Shown piece by piece: positions 1 to 5,962 of a stretch of 7,110 nt of DNA. Below the pieces are notes generated by a model, which had not been told where the DNA came from, ran no database searches, and saw only the letters and a list, made by a program, of their open reading frames with translations. Each line of letters starts with the position of its first letter. Position 1 is the first letter of the stretch. Both the position numbers and the translations under genes were made by a program. The DNA is from JASFUX01 sp050050115 (GTDB lineage: Bacteria; Pseudomonadota; Alphaproteobacteria; Caulobacterales; Maricaulaceae). The stretch spans positions 1 through 7,110 of the forward strand of contig JASFUX010000177.1 in assembly GCA_050050115.1 (NCBI GenBank). The letters run 5' to 3'.

Positions 1-1
1 C

Positions 2-1435
2 GAGCGGATCGGCGCGGTGCTCGATCCCGAAAGCTTCGATGAGATCGGCCAAGGCGCCGGCGCGCCGGTGCATGACGACGACGGAAAGCTGATCGGCTTT
101 GCGCCGGCGAACTTCGTGCTCGGCTTTGGGAAGATCGGCGGGCGGCGCGTCGTCGTCGGCGGGGAGGACTTCACGCTCAAAGGCGGGTCGCCGTCTCCGG
201 CGGGTTTGCGCAAGAGCATCTATGCGGAGGACGTGGCGATCCAGTATCGCCTGCCGCTGGTCCGCCTGCACGAAGGCGCGGGCGGCAGCGTCGGCGGGTC
301 GGGTGGGCCGAGCTATCCGTCTGCGGTCTACGAGCGGCCGCGGTTCCGCTCGGTCGCCCAGGCGATGGCGACCGCGCCGGTGGCGACGGCGGCTCTGGGC
401 GCGGTGGCGGGTCTGCCCGCCGCGCGGCTGGTCTCGGCGCACTTCTCCGTCATGTCGAAAGCAACCGCCCAGGTGCTCACCGCCGGCCCGGCGGTGGTCG
501 AACGCGCGATGGGCGAGAAGAAGACCAAAGAAGAGCTCGGCGGCGCGCAGGTGCATGCGAAGAACGGCGTCGTCGACAACGCCGGGGACGACGAGGCGGC
601 GTGCTTTGCGCAGATTCGCGCGTTCCTGTCGTATCTGCCCGGCAACGTCTGGGAGCTGGCCCCGGTCATCGACTGCGACGATCCGGCCGACCGCGCCGAG
701 GAGGCGCTGATCGACATCGTCCCGCGCGAGCGGCGGCGCGCCTATGACATGCGCCGTATCCTGAGCATGGTGCTTGATCAGGACAGCTTCTTCGAGATCG
801 GCCGCGGCTACGGGCGCAGCCAGATCACCGGGCTGGCGCGCTTGAACGGCGCCCCCGTCGGCGTCTGGGCGAACGACTGCAAGCACCTCGCCGGCTCGAT
901 GACCGCCGACGGTGCGCAGAAGGCGCGGCGCTTCATCGAGCTGTGTGAGACGTTCCATCTGCCGATCGTCAGCTTCGTCGACGAGCCGGGGTTCATGATC
1001 GGCTCCCAGGCCGAGCGCGAGGCCACTATCCGCCACGGCTCCAACACGGTGCTGACCGCGGCGCTGTCGAACGTGCCTTGGGCCTCGGTGATGGTCCGCC
1101 GCTCGTTCGGCGTCGCCCAGGCCGCGCACTACGGACCGGACGGCTACGTGCTCGCCTGGCCGTCGGCGGAAGCCGGGCCGCTGCCGGTCGAGGGCGGGGT
1201 GGCGGTGGCCTTTCATCGCGAGATCGCCGCGGCGGACGACCCCGACGCCAAGCGCGCCGAGCTTGAGGCCGAGTTCGCCGCCCGCCAGAGCCCGTTCCCG
1301 CGTGGTGAAGCGCTCGGCGTGCACGAGCTGATCGATCCGCGCGAGACGCGCGTCACGCTCTGCCGCTGGGTCGAGCGGGTTCAGCCGCTGTTGTCCGCGC
1401 TCTTGGGACCGAGCGGCTTTTCGGTGCGGCCATAG
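2..1435 (+). CDS. Acyl-CoA carboxylase carboxyltransferase (beta) subunit, 5' end cut by window
   Basis: This is the subunit that moves the carboxyl group from carboxybiotin to an acyl-CoA, of the propionyl-CoA/acetyl-CoA/methylcrotonyl-CoA carboxylase beta family (crotonase fold, cytoplasmic). The frame is open to the left edge and reads ERIGAVLDPESFDEIG, a typical early segment of the family, so the GTG at 17 is internal and roughly 30-50 N-terminal residues are missing. Counting from that GTG, the N-terminal half has the glycine-rich EGAGGSVGGSGG (about 86-97) and LGGAQVHAKNGVVDNAGDDE (about 174-193). The C-terminal half repeats the fold from SFFEIG (257-262), with VDEPGFMIG (321-329), RRSFGVAQAA (361-370) and AWPSAEAG (380-387). 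In well-studied propionyl-CoA carboxylases the segment aligned with SFGVAQAA reads AYGGAYDV and carries a substrate-selecting Asp; here Ala stands at that place, so the acyl-CoA substrate cannot be inferred. A free biotin carrier lies 2.7 kb downstream on the same strand. Family assignment is firm; substrate is unknown. Confidence 0.93.
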   Translation, partial: ERIGAVLDPESFDEIGQGAGAPVHDDDGKLIGFAPANFVLGFGKIGGRRVVVGGEDFTLKGGSPSPAGLRKSIYAEDVAIQYRLPLVRLHEGAGGSVGGSGGPSYPSAVYERPRFRSVAQAMATAPVATAALGAVAGLPAARLVSAHFSVMSKATAQVLTAGPAVVERAMGEKKTKEELGGAQVHAKNGVVDNAGDDEAACFAQIRAFLSYLPGNVWELAPVIDCDDPADRAEEALIDIVPRERRRAYDMRRILSMVLDQDSFFEIGRGYGRSQITGLARLNGAPVGVWANDCKHLAGSMTADGAQKARRFIELCETFHLPIVSFVDEPGFMIGSQAEREATIRHGSNTVLTAALSNVPWASVMVRRSFGVAQAAHYGPDGYVLAWPSAEAGPLPVEGGVAVAFHREIAAADDPDAKRAELEAEFAARQSPFPRGEALGVHELIDPRETRVTLCRWVERVQPLLSALLGPSGFSVRP

Positions 1436-1519
1436 GCGCGGACGCGCGGGGCCGCCTCGGTTGTTCGCGCCGTCCTTGCATGCTACCCGGCCCCTGTCTG
1501 ACGCGAGGGGACACGCGAC

Positions 1520-2620
1520 ATGATGCGCCGCTCTCACACGCAGTGGCCGGCGTCCGCGCGCCGTCTCGGCGCCAGCCTGGCCCTCCTGCTTTTCGTTATG
1601 AGCTGGCCCGCGGGCGCGCAGGACGCGTTTTTCGAGGAGGAAGTGGTCCTTACCGGCGACTGGCCGCCCTTCATGGACGAAGAGGCTCCCGGCCAAGGCG
1701 CAACCACCGCCTTCATGACCGCCGTGCTTCACGAAATGGGCGTCGAGCCGAACTACCGGTTCCTGCCGACCTGGCGGAACACCTTGAACGCGGCGCACGA
1801 GGGGGCGGTGTTCGCCACCTTCTCCTGGTCGCCGGACCGTTCGGACATCCGGACGCGGTTCCTCAAATCCGATCCGATCTACGAGGTCACGTTCAGGGTC
1901 TTCGTCGACGCCGACCGACTCGCGCGCGGCGATTTCGACGCCGTCGCCGCGCCGCAGGACCTTGGCGGCATGCGCGGCGTGCGAATGTCGGGCTACCTGC
2001 AGATCGCCGATTTCGACGCTGTCGAGCTCGTCGAGCGCGAGACCACCGCGAGCGCGTTTGACGCGCTGCTCGGCGGCGACGTGGACTTCGTGATCGAGGC
2101 GCGCCGGGTGGGCGAGGCGGTGATCGAGCGCGATTTCTTTATCGACAAGCAGCGCTTCGCCCTTCTTGAAGGACCGGCGCTGCGGTGGTCCGTCGCCCAG
2201 GTGGCGCTGTTCCCCACCTCGCGCTCCGACCCGCAGGCCGAAGTCGACCGCTTCAACGCGGCGCTCGCGGTCGTCCGCGACGTCACGAGCGTTGATCGGA
2301 TTCTCGAGCAGACCACCGGCGACTTCCTCGAGCGCCGCATCGTTCGGCTGACCGACCCGGGCGCGTTCTCGCTCGTCACCGGCAAGTTTTCGCCCGACAG
2401 CGCGGAAAGCGTCATCATTCCGCGCGGCGCCACGGCGGTCGTCGTCGATTGGAGCGCAAACTTCGAAACGCCCGAGGTGACCACCGTGCACCGTCAAATG
2501 AACGAGTACACCCGCGTGCGGCTCTTGAACGGTCCCTTGAAGGACGAGGTGCTTTACGTGCGCAACATGTTCATCGAGTTGCCGGAAGTGAACGGTCCGG
2601 AACTCAACGGGATGCAGTGA
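1520..2620 (+). CDS. Exported solute-binding-like protein (SBP family 3 fold) with C-terminal extension
   Basis: The 366-residue product starts at ATG 1520, with GAGGGG at 1505-1510 as ribosome binding site. Residues 1-33 form a classic signal peptide: Arg-rich start, hydrophobic core LGASLALLLFVMSW, then AGA before QD. No lipobox Cys is seen, so a soluble periplasmic protein is expected. Residues about 41-280 look like a family 3 extracellular solute-binding domain (amino-acid/polar-compound ABC transporter type): VVLTGDWPPFMD opens the first lobe, followed by PTWRNTLNAAHEGAVFATFSWSPDR and FLKSDPIYEV, and the second lobe has AFDALLGGDVDFVIEA. The last 80 or so residues lie beyond the usual domain; they are beta-rich by eye (IIPRGATAVVVDW, LYVRNMFIEL) and I do not recognise them. 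There is no permease or ATPase gene beside it; instead an unrecognised membrane protein follows after 11 bases. The ligand is unknown, and a sensing or non-transport role is possible. Confidence 0.85.
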   Translation: MMRRSHTQWPASARRLGASLALLLFVMSWPAGAQDAFFEEEVVLTGDWPPFMDEEAPGQGATTAFMTAVLHEMGVEPNYRFLPTWRNTLNAAHEGAVFATFSWSPDRSDIRTRFLKSDPIYEVTFRVFVDADRLARGDFDAVAAPQDLGGMRGVRMSGYLQIADFDAVELVERETTASAFDALLGGDVDFVIEARRVGEAVIERDFFIDKQRFALLEGPALRWSVAQVALFPTSRSDPQAEVDRFNAALAVVRDVTSVDRILEQTTGDFLERRIVRLTDPGAFSLVTGKFSPDSAESVIIPRGATAVVVDWSANFETPEVTTVHRQMNEYTRVRLLNGPLKDEVLYVRNMFIELPEVNGPELNGMQ

Positions 2621-2621
2621 C

Positions 2622-2627
2622 GGGGGA
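2622..2627 (+). promoter_or_regulatory. Ribosome binding site deciding the start of the 2632 gene
   Basis: GGGGGA lies 4 bases before the ATG at 2632, just after the stop of the preceding gene. The frame is open back to 2449 and contains a GTG at 2617 overlapping that stop, but the G-rich site and the end of the upstream gene favour the ATG at 2632. The 61 in-frame residues upstream are the shadow of the solute-binding gene. Confidence 0.6.
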
Positions 2628-2631
2628 CGGC

Positions 2632-4092
2632 ATGCGAGTGCGTTTGATGGTTCCGTGCGTGTCCCCGATCCGCTCCGACATCGAGCAGGTCATGAGCGTG
2701 CGCGCCTCCAACCTGGCGCTGTGGGACAAGGCGGCTGAAGCGTTTCCCTCGTGGGACCTCGGCGACGATCTGCGCTTTGAGGCGAACGAGGAGAGCTTTC
2801 CCCATTCAAGCGCGGCGGCCCGGCGCCGTCCGATGATGTACGACACCATCGAGCAGGACACCCCCGTCCTGCCCGCCCATGTCATCGACCTTGGCCTCGA
2901 GCCGACCGATGCGGCGTGGCTGCGGGTCGTCGCGGCGAGCGTTGAGAAAGCGGCCGAGCAGATCGGCGGATCCGACGCCGAGGCGCGTCTGCGCGCGTTG
3001 AGCGAGCGGCTCGCCTTCGCGCCCGGCTCCGGCCGGCTGCGCCTTTACTATGCGCGGATCATGATTGTGGAGTTCGAGCTCGCGTTCGACGATCAGGACG
3101 CGGTCTGCTCGGAACAAGAGCTGAGCGATCTCGAAGCCTTGGGGCTCGTGATGGCGAACCAGATCTGCGTGCTCGCCGACGAGGTCGTGACCGCCAAGCT
3201 CGCGCCCGCGATCATCGCCTTGAGCGCGCCGGGCGCGTCGATCATGCGTTTGCGCACGGCCGAAGAGCGCACCGAGCATCGCAAGTTCCTGCGCAGCGAG
3301 CGCGGCCCGGTCTTGTGGGTCACGCGCACGCTGATCCTCGCCGATGTCGCGCCGGGCTCACCGGCCGAGGAGACGGCGGCGGCCTGGCTCGGCGCGGTGT
3401 CGCGGACCGACTGGCGCGCGGCGCTTGAGGAGGCGGGCCATTGCATCGAATGGCTGCGCTACGCCGTCGATGAAGCCGCGCTGGCGCGCAACGACCTCGA
3501 CTTCGAGGACGTCTGGGAGGGGCTGCTTTTCAGTCAATTCTTCTATGCGCTCATCGAGCGGCTGGAGTTCGAGATTTTCGATCTGCTCGGCGAGCTTAAG
3601 TGGATGAACGGCAAGCCGGTGCACGGCGCCTATCAGACGCTCACCCGGGCGCGAGAAGAAGCCCAGCTCGCGCTCGTTCATCACAATCATCTCAAGCGCT
3701 TCCTTGCGCGCAAGCGTTTCGAGGTCGCCAACAAGATCCTCGACAGCTGGGGATTTGAGGGCGTGGCGGCCAACCTCGAAGAGGCGATCTCAGTGTGCGA
3801 CGCACGCGTACGCCACTGGGTTCGCCGTTCAGCGGCGCGCAACGCCATCTATACGGATATCTTGCTGTTCGCGATCGGCTCCGTCGCCATCATCGCTTTC
3901 ATCGTGGACCTGACGATCATCGGCCGGACCTTGAGTTCGGACGCGGCGCTGGGGCTGAGGAACGAAGGCGTGCTCGACATGGCGGGCGGGCTCTCGCGGC
4001 TGCCGCTTGACGCCGTCTTGACCGGCGGGGTTGTTCTCATCGTCGCGCTCGCGTGGTGGCTTTACAGGCTGCGCCGCCGCGACATGCTTTAG
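2632..4092 (+). CDS. Unrecognised 486-residue protein with a C-terminal two-helix membrane anchor
   Basis: I do not recognise this family. The start at ATG 2632 is supported by GGGGGA just upstream; GTG 2617 is the alternative. There is no signal peptide. Residues 1-400 are soluble and mostly helical in appearance, rich in Ala, Glu, Leu and Arg, with long amphipathic stretches in about 295-400 that could form a coiled or bundled stalk (for example FSQFFYALIERLEFEIFDLL). Two hydrophobic helices close the protein: about 408-428 (ILLFAIGSVAIIAFIVDL) and about 462-478 (VLTGGVVLIVALAWWLY). Arg-rich flanks before the first (RHWVRRSAARN) and after the second (RLRRRD) predict that both ends are cytoplasmic, with a short outer loop of about 33 residues. 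The layout, large cytosolic part then a helical hairpin at the end, resembles CorA-type channels and the DUF155/RMD1 family, but the CorA GMN motif is absent and I see no clear match. It follows the exported binding protein by 11 bases and precedes the biotin carrier by 14, so co-transcription is likely. Confidence 0.82.
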   Translation: MRVRLMVPCVSPIRSDIEQVMSVRASNLALWDKAAEAFPSWDLGDDLRFEANEESFPHSSAAARRRPMMYDTIEQDTPVLPAHVIDLGLEPTDAAWLRVVAASVEKAAEQIGGSDAEARLRALSERLAFAPGSGRLRLYYARIMIVEFELAFDDQDAVCSEQELSDLEALGLVMANQICVLADEVVTAKLAPAIIALSAPGASIMRLRTAEERTEHRKFLRSERGPVLWVTRTLILADVAPGSPAEETAAAWLGAVSRTDWRAALEEAGHCIEWLRYAVDEAALARNDLDFEDVWEGLLFSQFFYALIERLEFEIFDLLGELKWMNGKPVHGAYQTLTRAREEAQLALVHHNHLKRFLARKRFEVANKILDSWGFEGVAANLEEAISVCDARVRHWVRRSAARNAIYTDILLFAIGSVAIIAFIVDLTIIGRTLSSDAALGLRNEGVLDMAGGLSRLPLDAVLTGGVVLIVALAWWLYRLRRRDML

Positions 4093-4106
4093 ATGCGGAA
4101 GGGACG

Positions 4107-4322
4107 ATGACCGCTTCGATTACGCTCGAAACCGCCGGGACCGTGTGGAAGCTGCTGGTCAAGCCGGGCGATCAGGTCGCCGCGGGGCAGACGCTCTTCA
4201 TCATGGAGGTGATGAAGATGGAGGTGCCTTACGAGGCGCCCGCCGCCGGGACGATCGCCGCGGTCCACATCGCCGAGGGCGACGTGGTCGAAGAAGATTT
4301 TGTCGCGGTGGAGATTGGCTGA
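4107..4322 (+). CDS. Free-standing biotin carboxyl carrier protein (biotinyl domain)
   Basis: The 71-residue protein is almost nothing but a biotin/lipoyl attachment domain. The motif MEVMKME places the biotinylated lysine at residue 37 (codon 4215-4217); Lys followed by Met-Glu is characteristic of biotin rather than lipoyl acceptors. Val replaces the usual Ala or Ser two residues before the lysine, a modest variation. The surrounding beta strands are as expected: AGTVWKLLVKPGDQVAAGQTLFI before and YEAPAAGTIAAVHIAEGD after, the latter being the symmetry-related hairpin. Start ATG 4107 follows GGAAGGG at 4097-4103; the frame is open back to 4053, but that part overlaps the previous gene. Size matches known stand-alone carriers of acyl-CoA carboxylases, such as the 71-residue mycobacterial one. 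The obvious partner is the carboxyltransferase at the left end; the biotin carboxylase and biotin ligase are not in the window. Confidence 0.92.
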   Translation: MTASITLETAGTVWKLLVKPGDQVAAGQTLFIMEVMKMEVPYEAPAAGTIAAVHIAEGDVVEEDFVAVEIG

Positions 4323-4331
4323 GCTTCAGCC
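4317..4331. repeat. Palindrome formed by two convergent stop regions
   Basis: GGCTGA-GCT-TCAGCC is a perfect 6-base inverted repeat with a 3-base centre. Its left arm contains the TGA of the biotin carrier and its right arm the TGA (complement) of the cyclopropane synthase. No T-run follows on either strand, so it is at best a weak bidirectional terminator. Confidence 0.35.
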
Positions 4332-5609
4332 CTTCGCCACCGTCGTGAGCCGGTGTCGCGCGGCCGGTTCGTCCGTAGACGCATAAAGATAGTCGCGCGA
4401 CAGCGGCAAGGCGTCCAAGGTCCGCGTCAGCTGGATCTGATAGTTTACGTGAACGCCGGCGATGAACGACGCCTCGCTGCAGGCGAGATAGAAGTTCCAC
4501 ATCCGCACGAACGCCTCGTCGTAACGCTGCGCGATCGCCTCGCGGTTGGCGAGGAAGCGTTCCCGCCAAGCGTGGAGCGTATGAGCGTAGTGCAGACGCA
4601 ACACCTCGACATCGGCGGTGACCAGCTCGGAGCGCTCGACCGCGCCTGCAAGCTCGGAGAGAGCCGGCAGAAAGCCGCCAGGGAAGATGTGTTTGCGGAT
4701 CCAAGGATTGGTCGCAGCCGGCGGGCCGACGCGGCCGATGGTGTGGATCAGCGCGACCCCGCCTTCAGTCAATCGCTCGCGGACGGCGCGAAAGAAGTCG
4801 GGCAGATGCGGCGCGCCGACGTGCTCGAGCATGCCGATTGAGACGATGCGCTGATAACGGCCCTGGTGCTCGCGGTAATCCGCGTACTCGAACTTGACGC
4901 GGTCCGACAGTCCGGCCGCCTCGACGCGCGCGCGGGCGACGCGCAGCTGCTCCTTGGACAGAGAGATGCCGGTGACCCGCACGTTGTGCCGGCGCGCGAG
5001 GTAGAGCGCTGTCGCGCCCCAGCCGCAGCCGATGTCGAGCACCCGGTCGCCGGGTCTTAGCGCCAGCTTGGCCGCGATCCGCCGCGCCTTCTCGCGCTGG
5101 GCCTCTTCCAGGCTCATCTCCGGCGCGGCGTGAAAGGCGCAGGAGTAGTGCATCTCCTCATCCAGCCAGAGCCGGTAGAAGGCCTCGTCGAGATCATAGT
5201 GGTGCGAGACGTGTCGCCGCGCGCCGTCCCGCGAGTTGCGCTGCTGGAGGACGCGGGCGAGATTGTTCACCATCTGGCGCGCGCGCAGGAAGGCCGGCGC
5301 TTGTCCGCGCGCGGTGTCCAACAGCACGGCGGTCAGCACGTCGACGAGTTCGTCCTCGGCAATCTCGATCTCGCCGGCCACATAGGCGTCGCCGACGCCT
5401 TCGAGCGGATTGAGGAGAATCCGGCGTTCGGCGCGGGGGCTGTTGACGTGCACGACGCCGGCGAGCGGCGCGCCCCGCGGACCGGCTTCATGGGCCCGGC
5501 CGCGCCAATCGATGAAGGTCAGCCGCCGCGACCGCAGCGCGGCGTTCATAAGCTTGGCGAGCAACATATCCGTATCGTGTCGAAGTCTTCTCGCAGCATC
5601 GTCATCCAC
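4326..5609 (-). CDS. cfa: Cyclopropane-fatty-acyl-phospholipid synthase
   Basis: This enzyme transfers a methylene group from S-adenosylmethionine to the cis double bond of acyl chains in membrane phospholipids, acting at the cytoplasmic membrane surface. The 427-residue product has a small N-terminal domain (about 1-125) and a class I methyltransferase domain. Family landmarks are present in order: HHYDLDEAFYRLWLDEEMHYSCAF (136-159), SAM-binding VLDIGCGWGATAL (190-202), GISLSKEQL (214-222), GMLEHVG (259-265), HTIG (289-292), NPWIRKHIFPGGFLP (301-315), HYAHTLHAW (340-348) and RMWNFYLACSE (369-379). Residues matching the E. coli active site Cys139, Glu239, His266 and Tyr317 appear as Cys157, Glu262, His289 and Tyr341. 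The start is a GTG at 5609 with only a weak GGTGA site; ATG at 5567 (residue 15) is an alternative with no better site. The gene converges on the biotin carrier with 3 bases between stops. Such genes are commonly induced in stationary phase or by stress; the leader here holds several inverted repeats. Confidence 0.95.
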   Translation of the reverse strand: MDDDAARRLRHDTDMLLAKLMNAALRSRRLTFIDWRGRAHEAGPRGAPLAGVVHVNSPRAERRILLNPLEGVGDAYVAGEIEIAEDELVDVLTAVLLDTARGQAPAFLRARQMVNNLARVLQQRNSRDGARRHVSHHYDLDEAFYRLWLDEEMHYSCAFHAAPEMSLEEAQREKARRIAAKLALRPGDRVLDIGCGWGATALYLARRHNVRVTGISLSKEQLRVARARVEAAGLSDRVKFEYADYREHQGRYQRIVSIGMLEHVGAPHLPDFFRAVRERLTEGGVALIHTIGRVGPPAATNPWIRKHIFPGGFLPALSELAGAVERSELVTADVEVLRLHYAHTLHAWRERFLANREAIAQRYDEAFVRMWNFYLACSEASFIAGVHVNYQIQLTRTLDALPLSRDYLYASTDEPAARHRLTTVAKG

Positions 5610-5613
5610 ATTT

Positions 5614-5629
5614 CACCGCCCGAGCGGTG
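5614..5629 (-). promoter_or_regulatory. Hairpin next to the cfa start codon
   Basis: On the transcribed strand CACCGC-TCGG-GCGGTG is a perfect 6-base-pair, 4-base-loop hairpin ending 4 bases before the GTG start. Its right arm contains the only G-rich sequence able to serve as ribosome binding site, so folding would hide it. A regulatory role is inference. Confidence 0.35.
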
Positions 5630-5690
5630 CGAACGGTCTCTCCGCGTGAGGACGCACGGATCAGAACAATTCAATGATAGCCGGAGGCCA

Positions 5691-5718
5691 GCGCGAAACT
5701 TTGATCTCGCGCAGTTTC
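5691..5718. repeat. Two overlapping, mutually exclusive inverted repeats upstream of cfa
   Basis: GCGCGA (5691-5696) pairs with TCGCGC (5707-5712), and GAAACT (5695-5700) pairs with AGTTTC (5713-5718). The arms overlap so both stems cannot form together. They lie 80-110 bases upstream of the cfa start; on the - strand a TATCAT sequence (5679-5674) resembling a -10 box follows, without a convincing -35. Operator or alternative leader fold are both possible. Confidence 0.3.
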
Positions 5719-5730
5719 TAAGGCGCGATG

Positions 5731-5766
5731 GTCTTCGATGAAGACGCAGTCGCTCCTTCAGGAGCG
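5731..5766. repeat. Paired short inverted repeats, REP-like intergenic element
   Basis: Two perfect small inverted repeats stand side by side: GTCTTC-GAT-GAAGAC (5731-5745) and CGCTCCT-TC-AGGAGCG (5751-5766). They sit between the phospholipase-like stump and the cfa leader, in sequence with no gene of its own. Adjacent hairpins of this kind in intergenic DNA are typical of dispersed repetitive extragenic palindromes, but copy number cannot be judged from one window. Confidence 0.4.
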
Positions 5767-5822
5767 CCGGATTTTAGATCAAGAGGGTTTGGCCCGCCTC
5801 TACCGCGGCGCGCATCCTTCGT

Positions 5823-5851
5823 CCCGACGCACGGGATTGCAGTGCGTCGGG
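5823..5851. repeat. Perfect 10-base inverted repeat with 9-base loop
   Basis: CCCGACGCAC pairs without mismatch with GTGCGTCGGG across a 9-base loop, the strongest stem in the window. It lies inside the phospholipase-like stump, 112 bases past the dehalogenase stop on the - strand. No T-run follows, so intrinsic termination is doubtful, but it could stabilise the 3' end of the dehalogenase message. Confidence 0.45.
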
Positions 5852-5934
5852 CCGCCGCCCGGAAGGGCGACCTGATAGCCGCCGACATCTTCCCGCGGCA
5901 GATAGTAATCCGTAGACACATATTGTGCGCCCGA

Positions 5935-5952
5935 CGCGAAGGCGGCTTCGCG
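5935..5952 (-). terminator. Possible hairpin after the dehalogenase stop
   Basis: CGCGAAG-GCGG-CTTCGCG is a perfect 7-base-pair stem with a 4-base loop, beginning 10 bases after the dehalogenase stop. The transcribed strand continues without a U-run, so it may only protect the 3' end. It also lies within the open frame of the phospholipase-like stump, so the symmetry may be incidental. Confidence 0.25.
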
Positions 5953-5962
5953 CCGACCGCGG

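Larger units (their letters stand above)
5800..5958 (-). pseudogene. C-terminal stump of a Ca2+-dependent phosphoinositide phospholipase C-like protein
   Basis: A - strand frame, too short to stand as a gene, reads RREAAFASGAQYVSTDYY, then LPREDVGGYQVALPGGG and PTHCNPVRRDEGCAPR, ending at TAG 5802-5800. As I recall the family, the very end of secreted Ca2+-dependent phosphoinositide phospholipase C-like proteins (PI-PLC-C1) has the form ARRDAA-ASGAQ-(F/Y)(I/V)STDY, then a Y-V-LPGG strand and RCNPV followed by a Cys, which fits well. Only some 50 residues are present. There is no start codon or ribosome binding site, and the same frame further upstream, inside the dehalogenase gene, gives no family-like sequence. 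The recognisable part starts within about 10 bases of the dehalogenase stop (5963), so the front of the gene appears to have been lost or replaced there. A short real gene is unlikely. The family name rests on memory of motifs, not on a search. Confidence 0.55.

Noticed and set aside
328..717. Long - strand open frame inside the carboxyltransferase gene
   Set aside because: It is antisense to a well-conserved enzyme, has a Ser/Ala/Arg-rich composition typical of a GC-rich shadow frame, and shows no motif.
1461..1486. Possible promoter TTGTTC with TGCTAC before the solute-binding gene
   Set aside because: The spacing of 14 bases is too short and the -10 match is poor; not enough to call a promoter.
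2449..2631. Longer N-terminus for the membrane protein, starting at 2449
   Set aside because: These 61 residues overlap the solute-binding gene and look like its shadow; a ribosome binding site directly precedes ATG 2632.
5130..5741. 203-codon + strand frame opposite the cyclopropane synthase
   Set aside because: It is antisense to a conserved enzyme and carries no recognisable domain.
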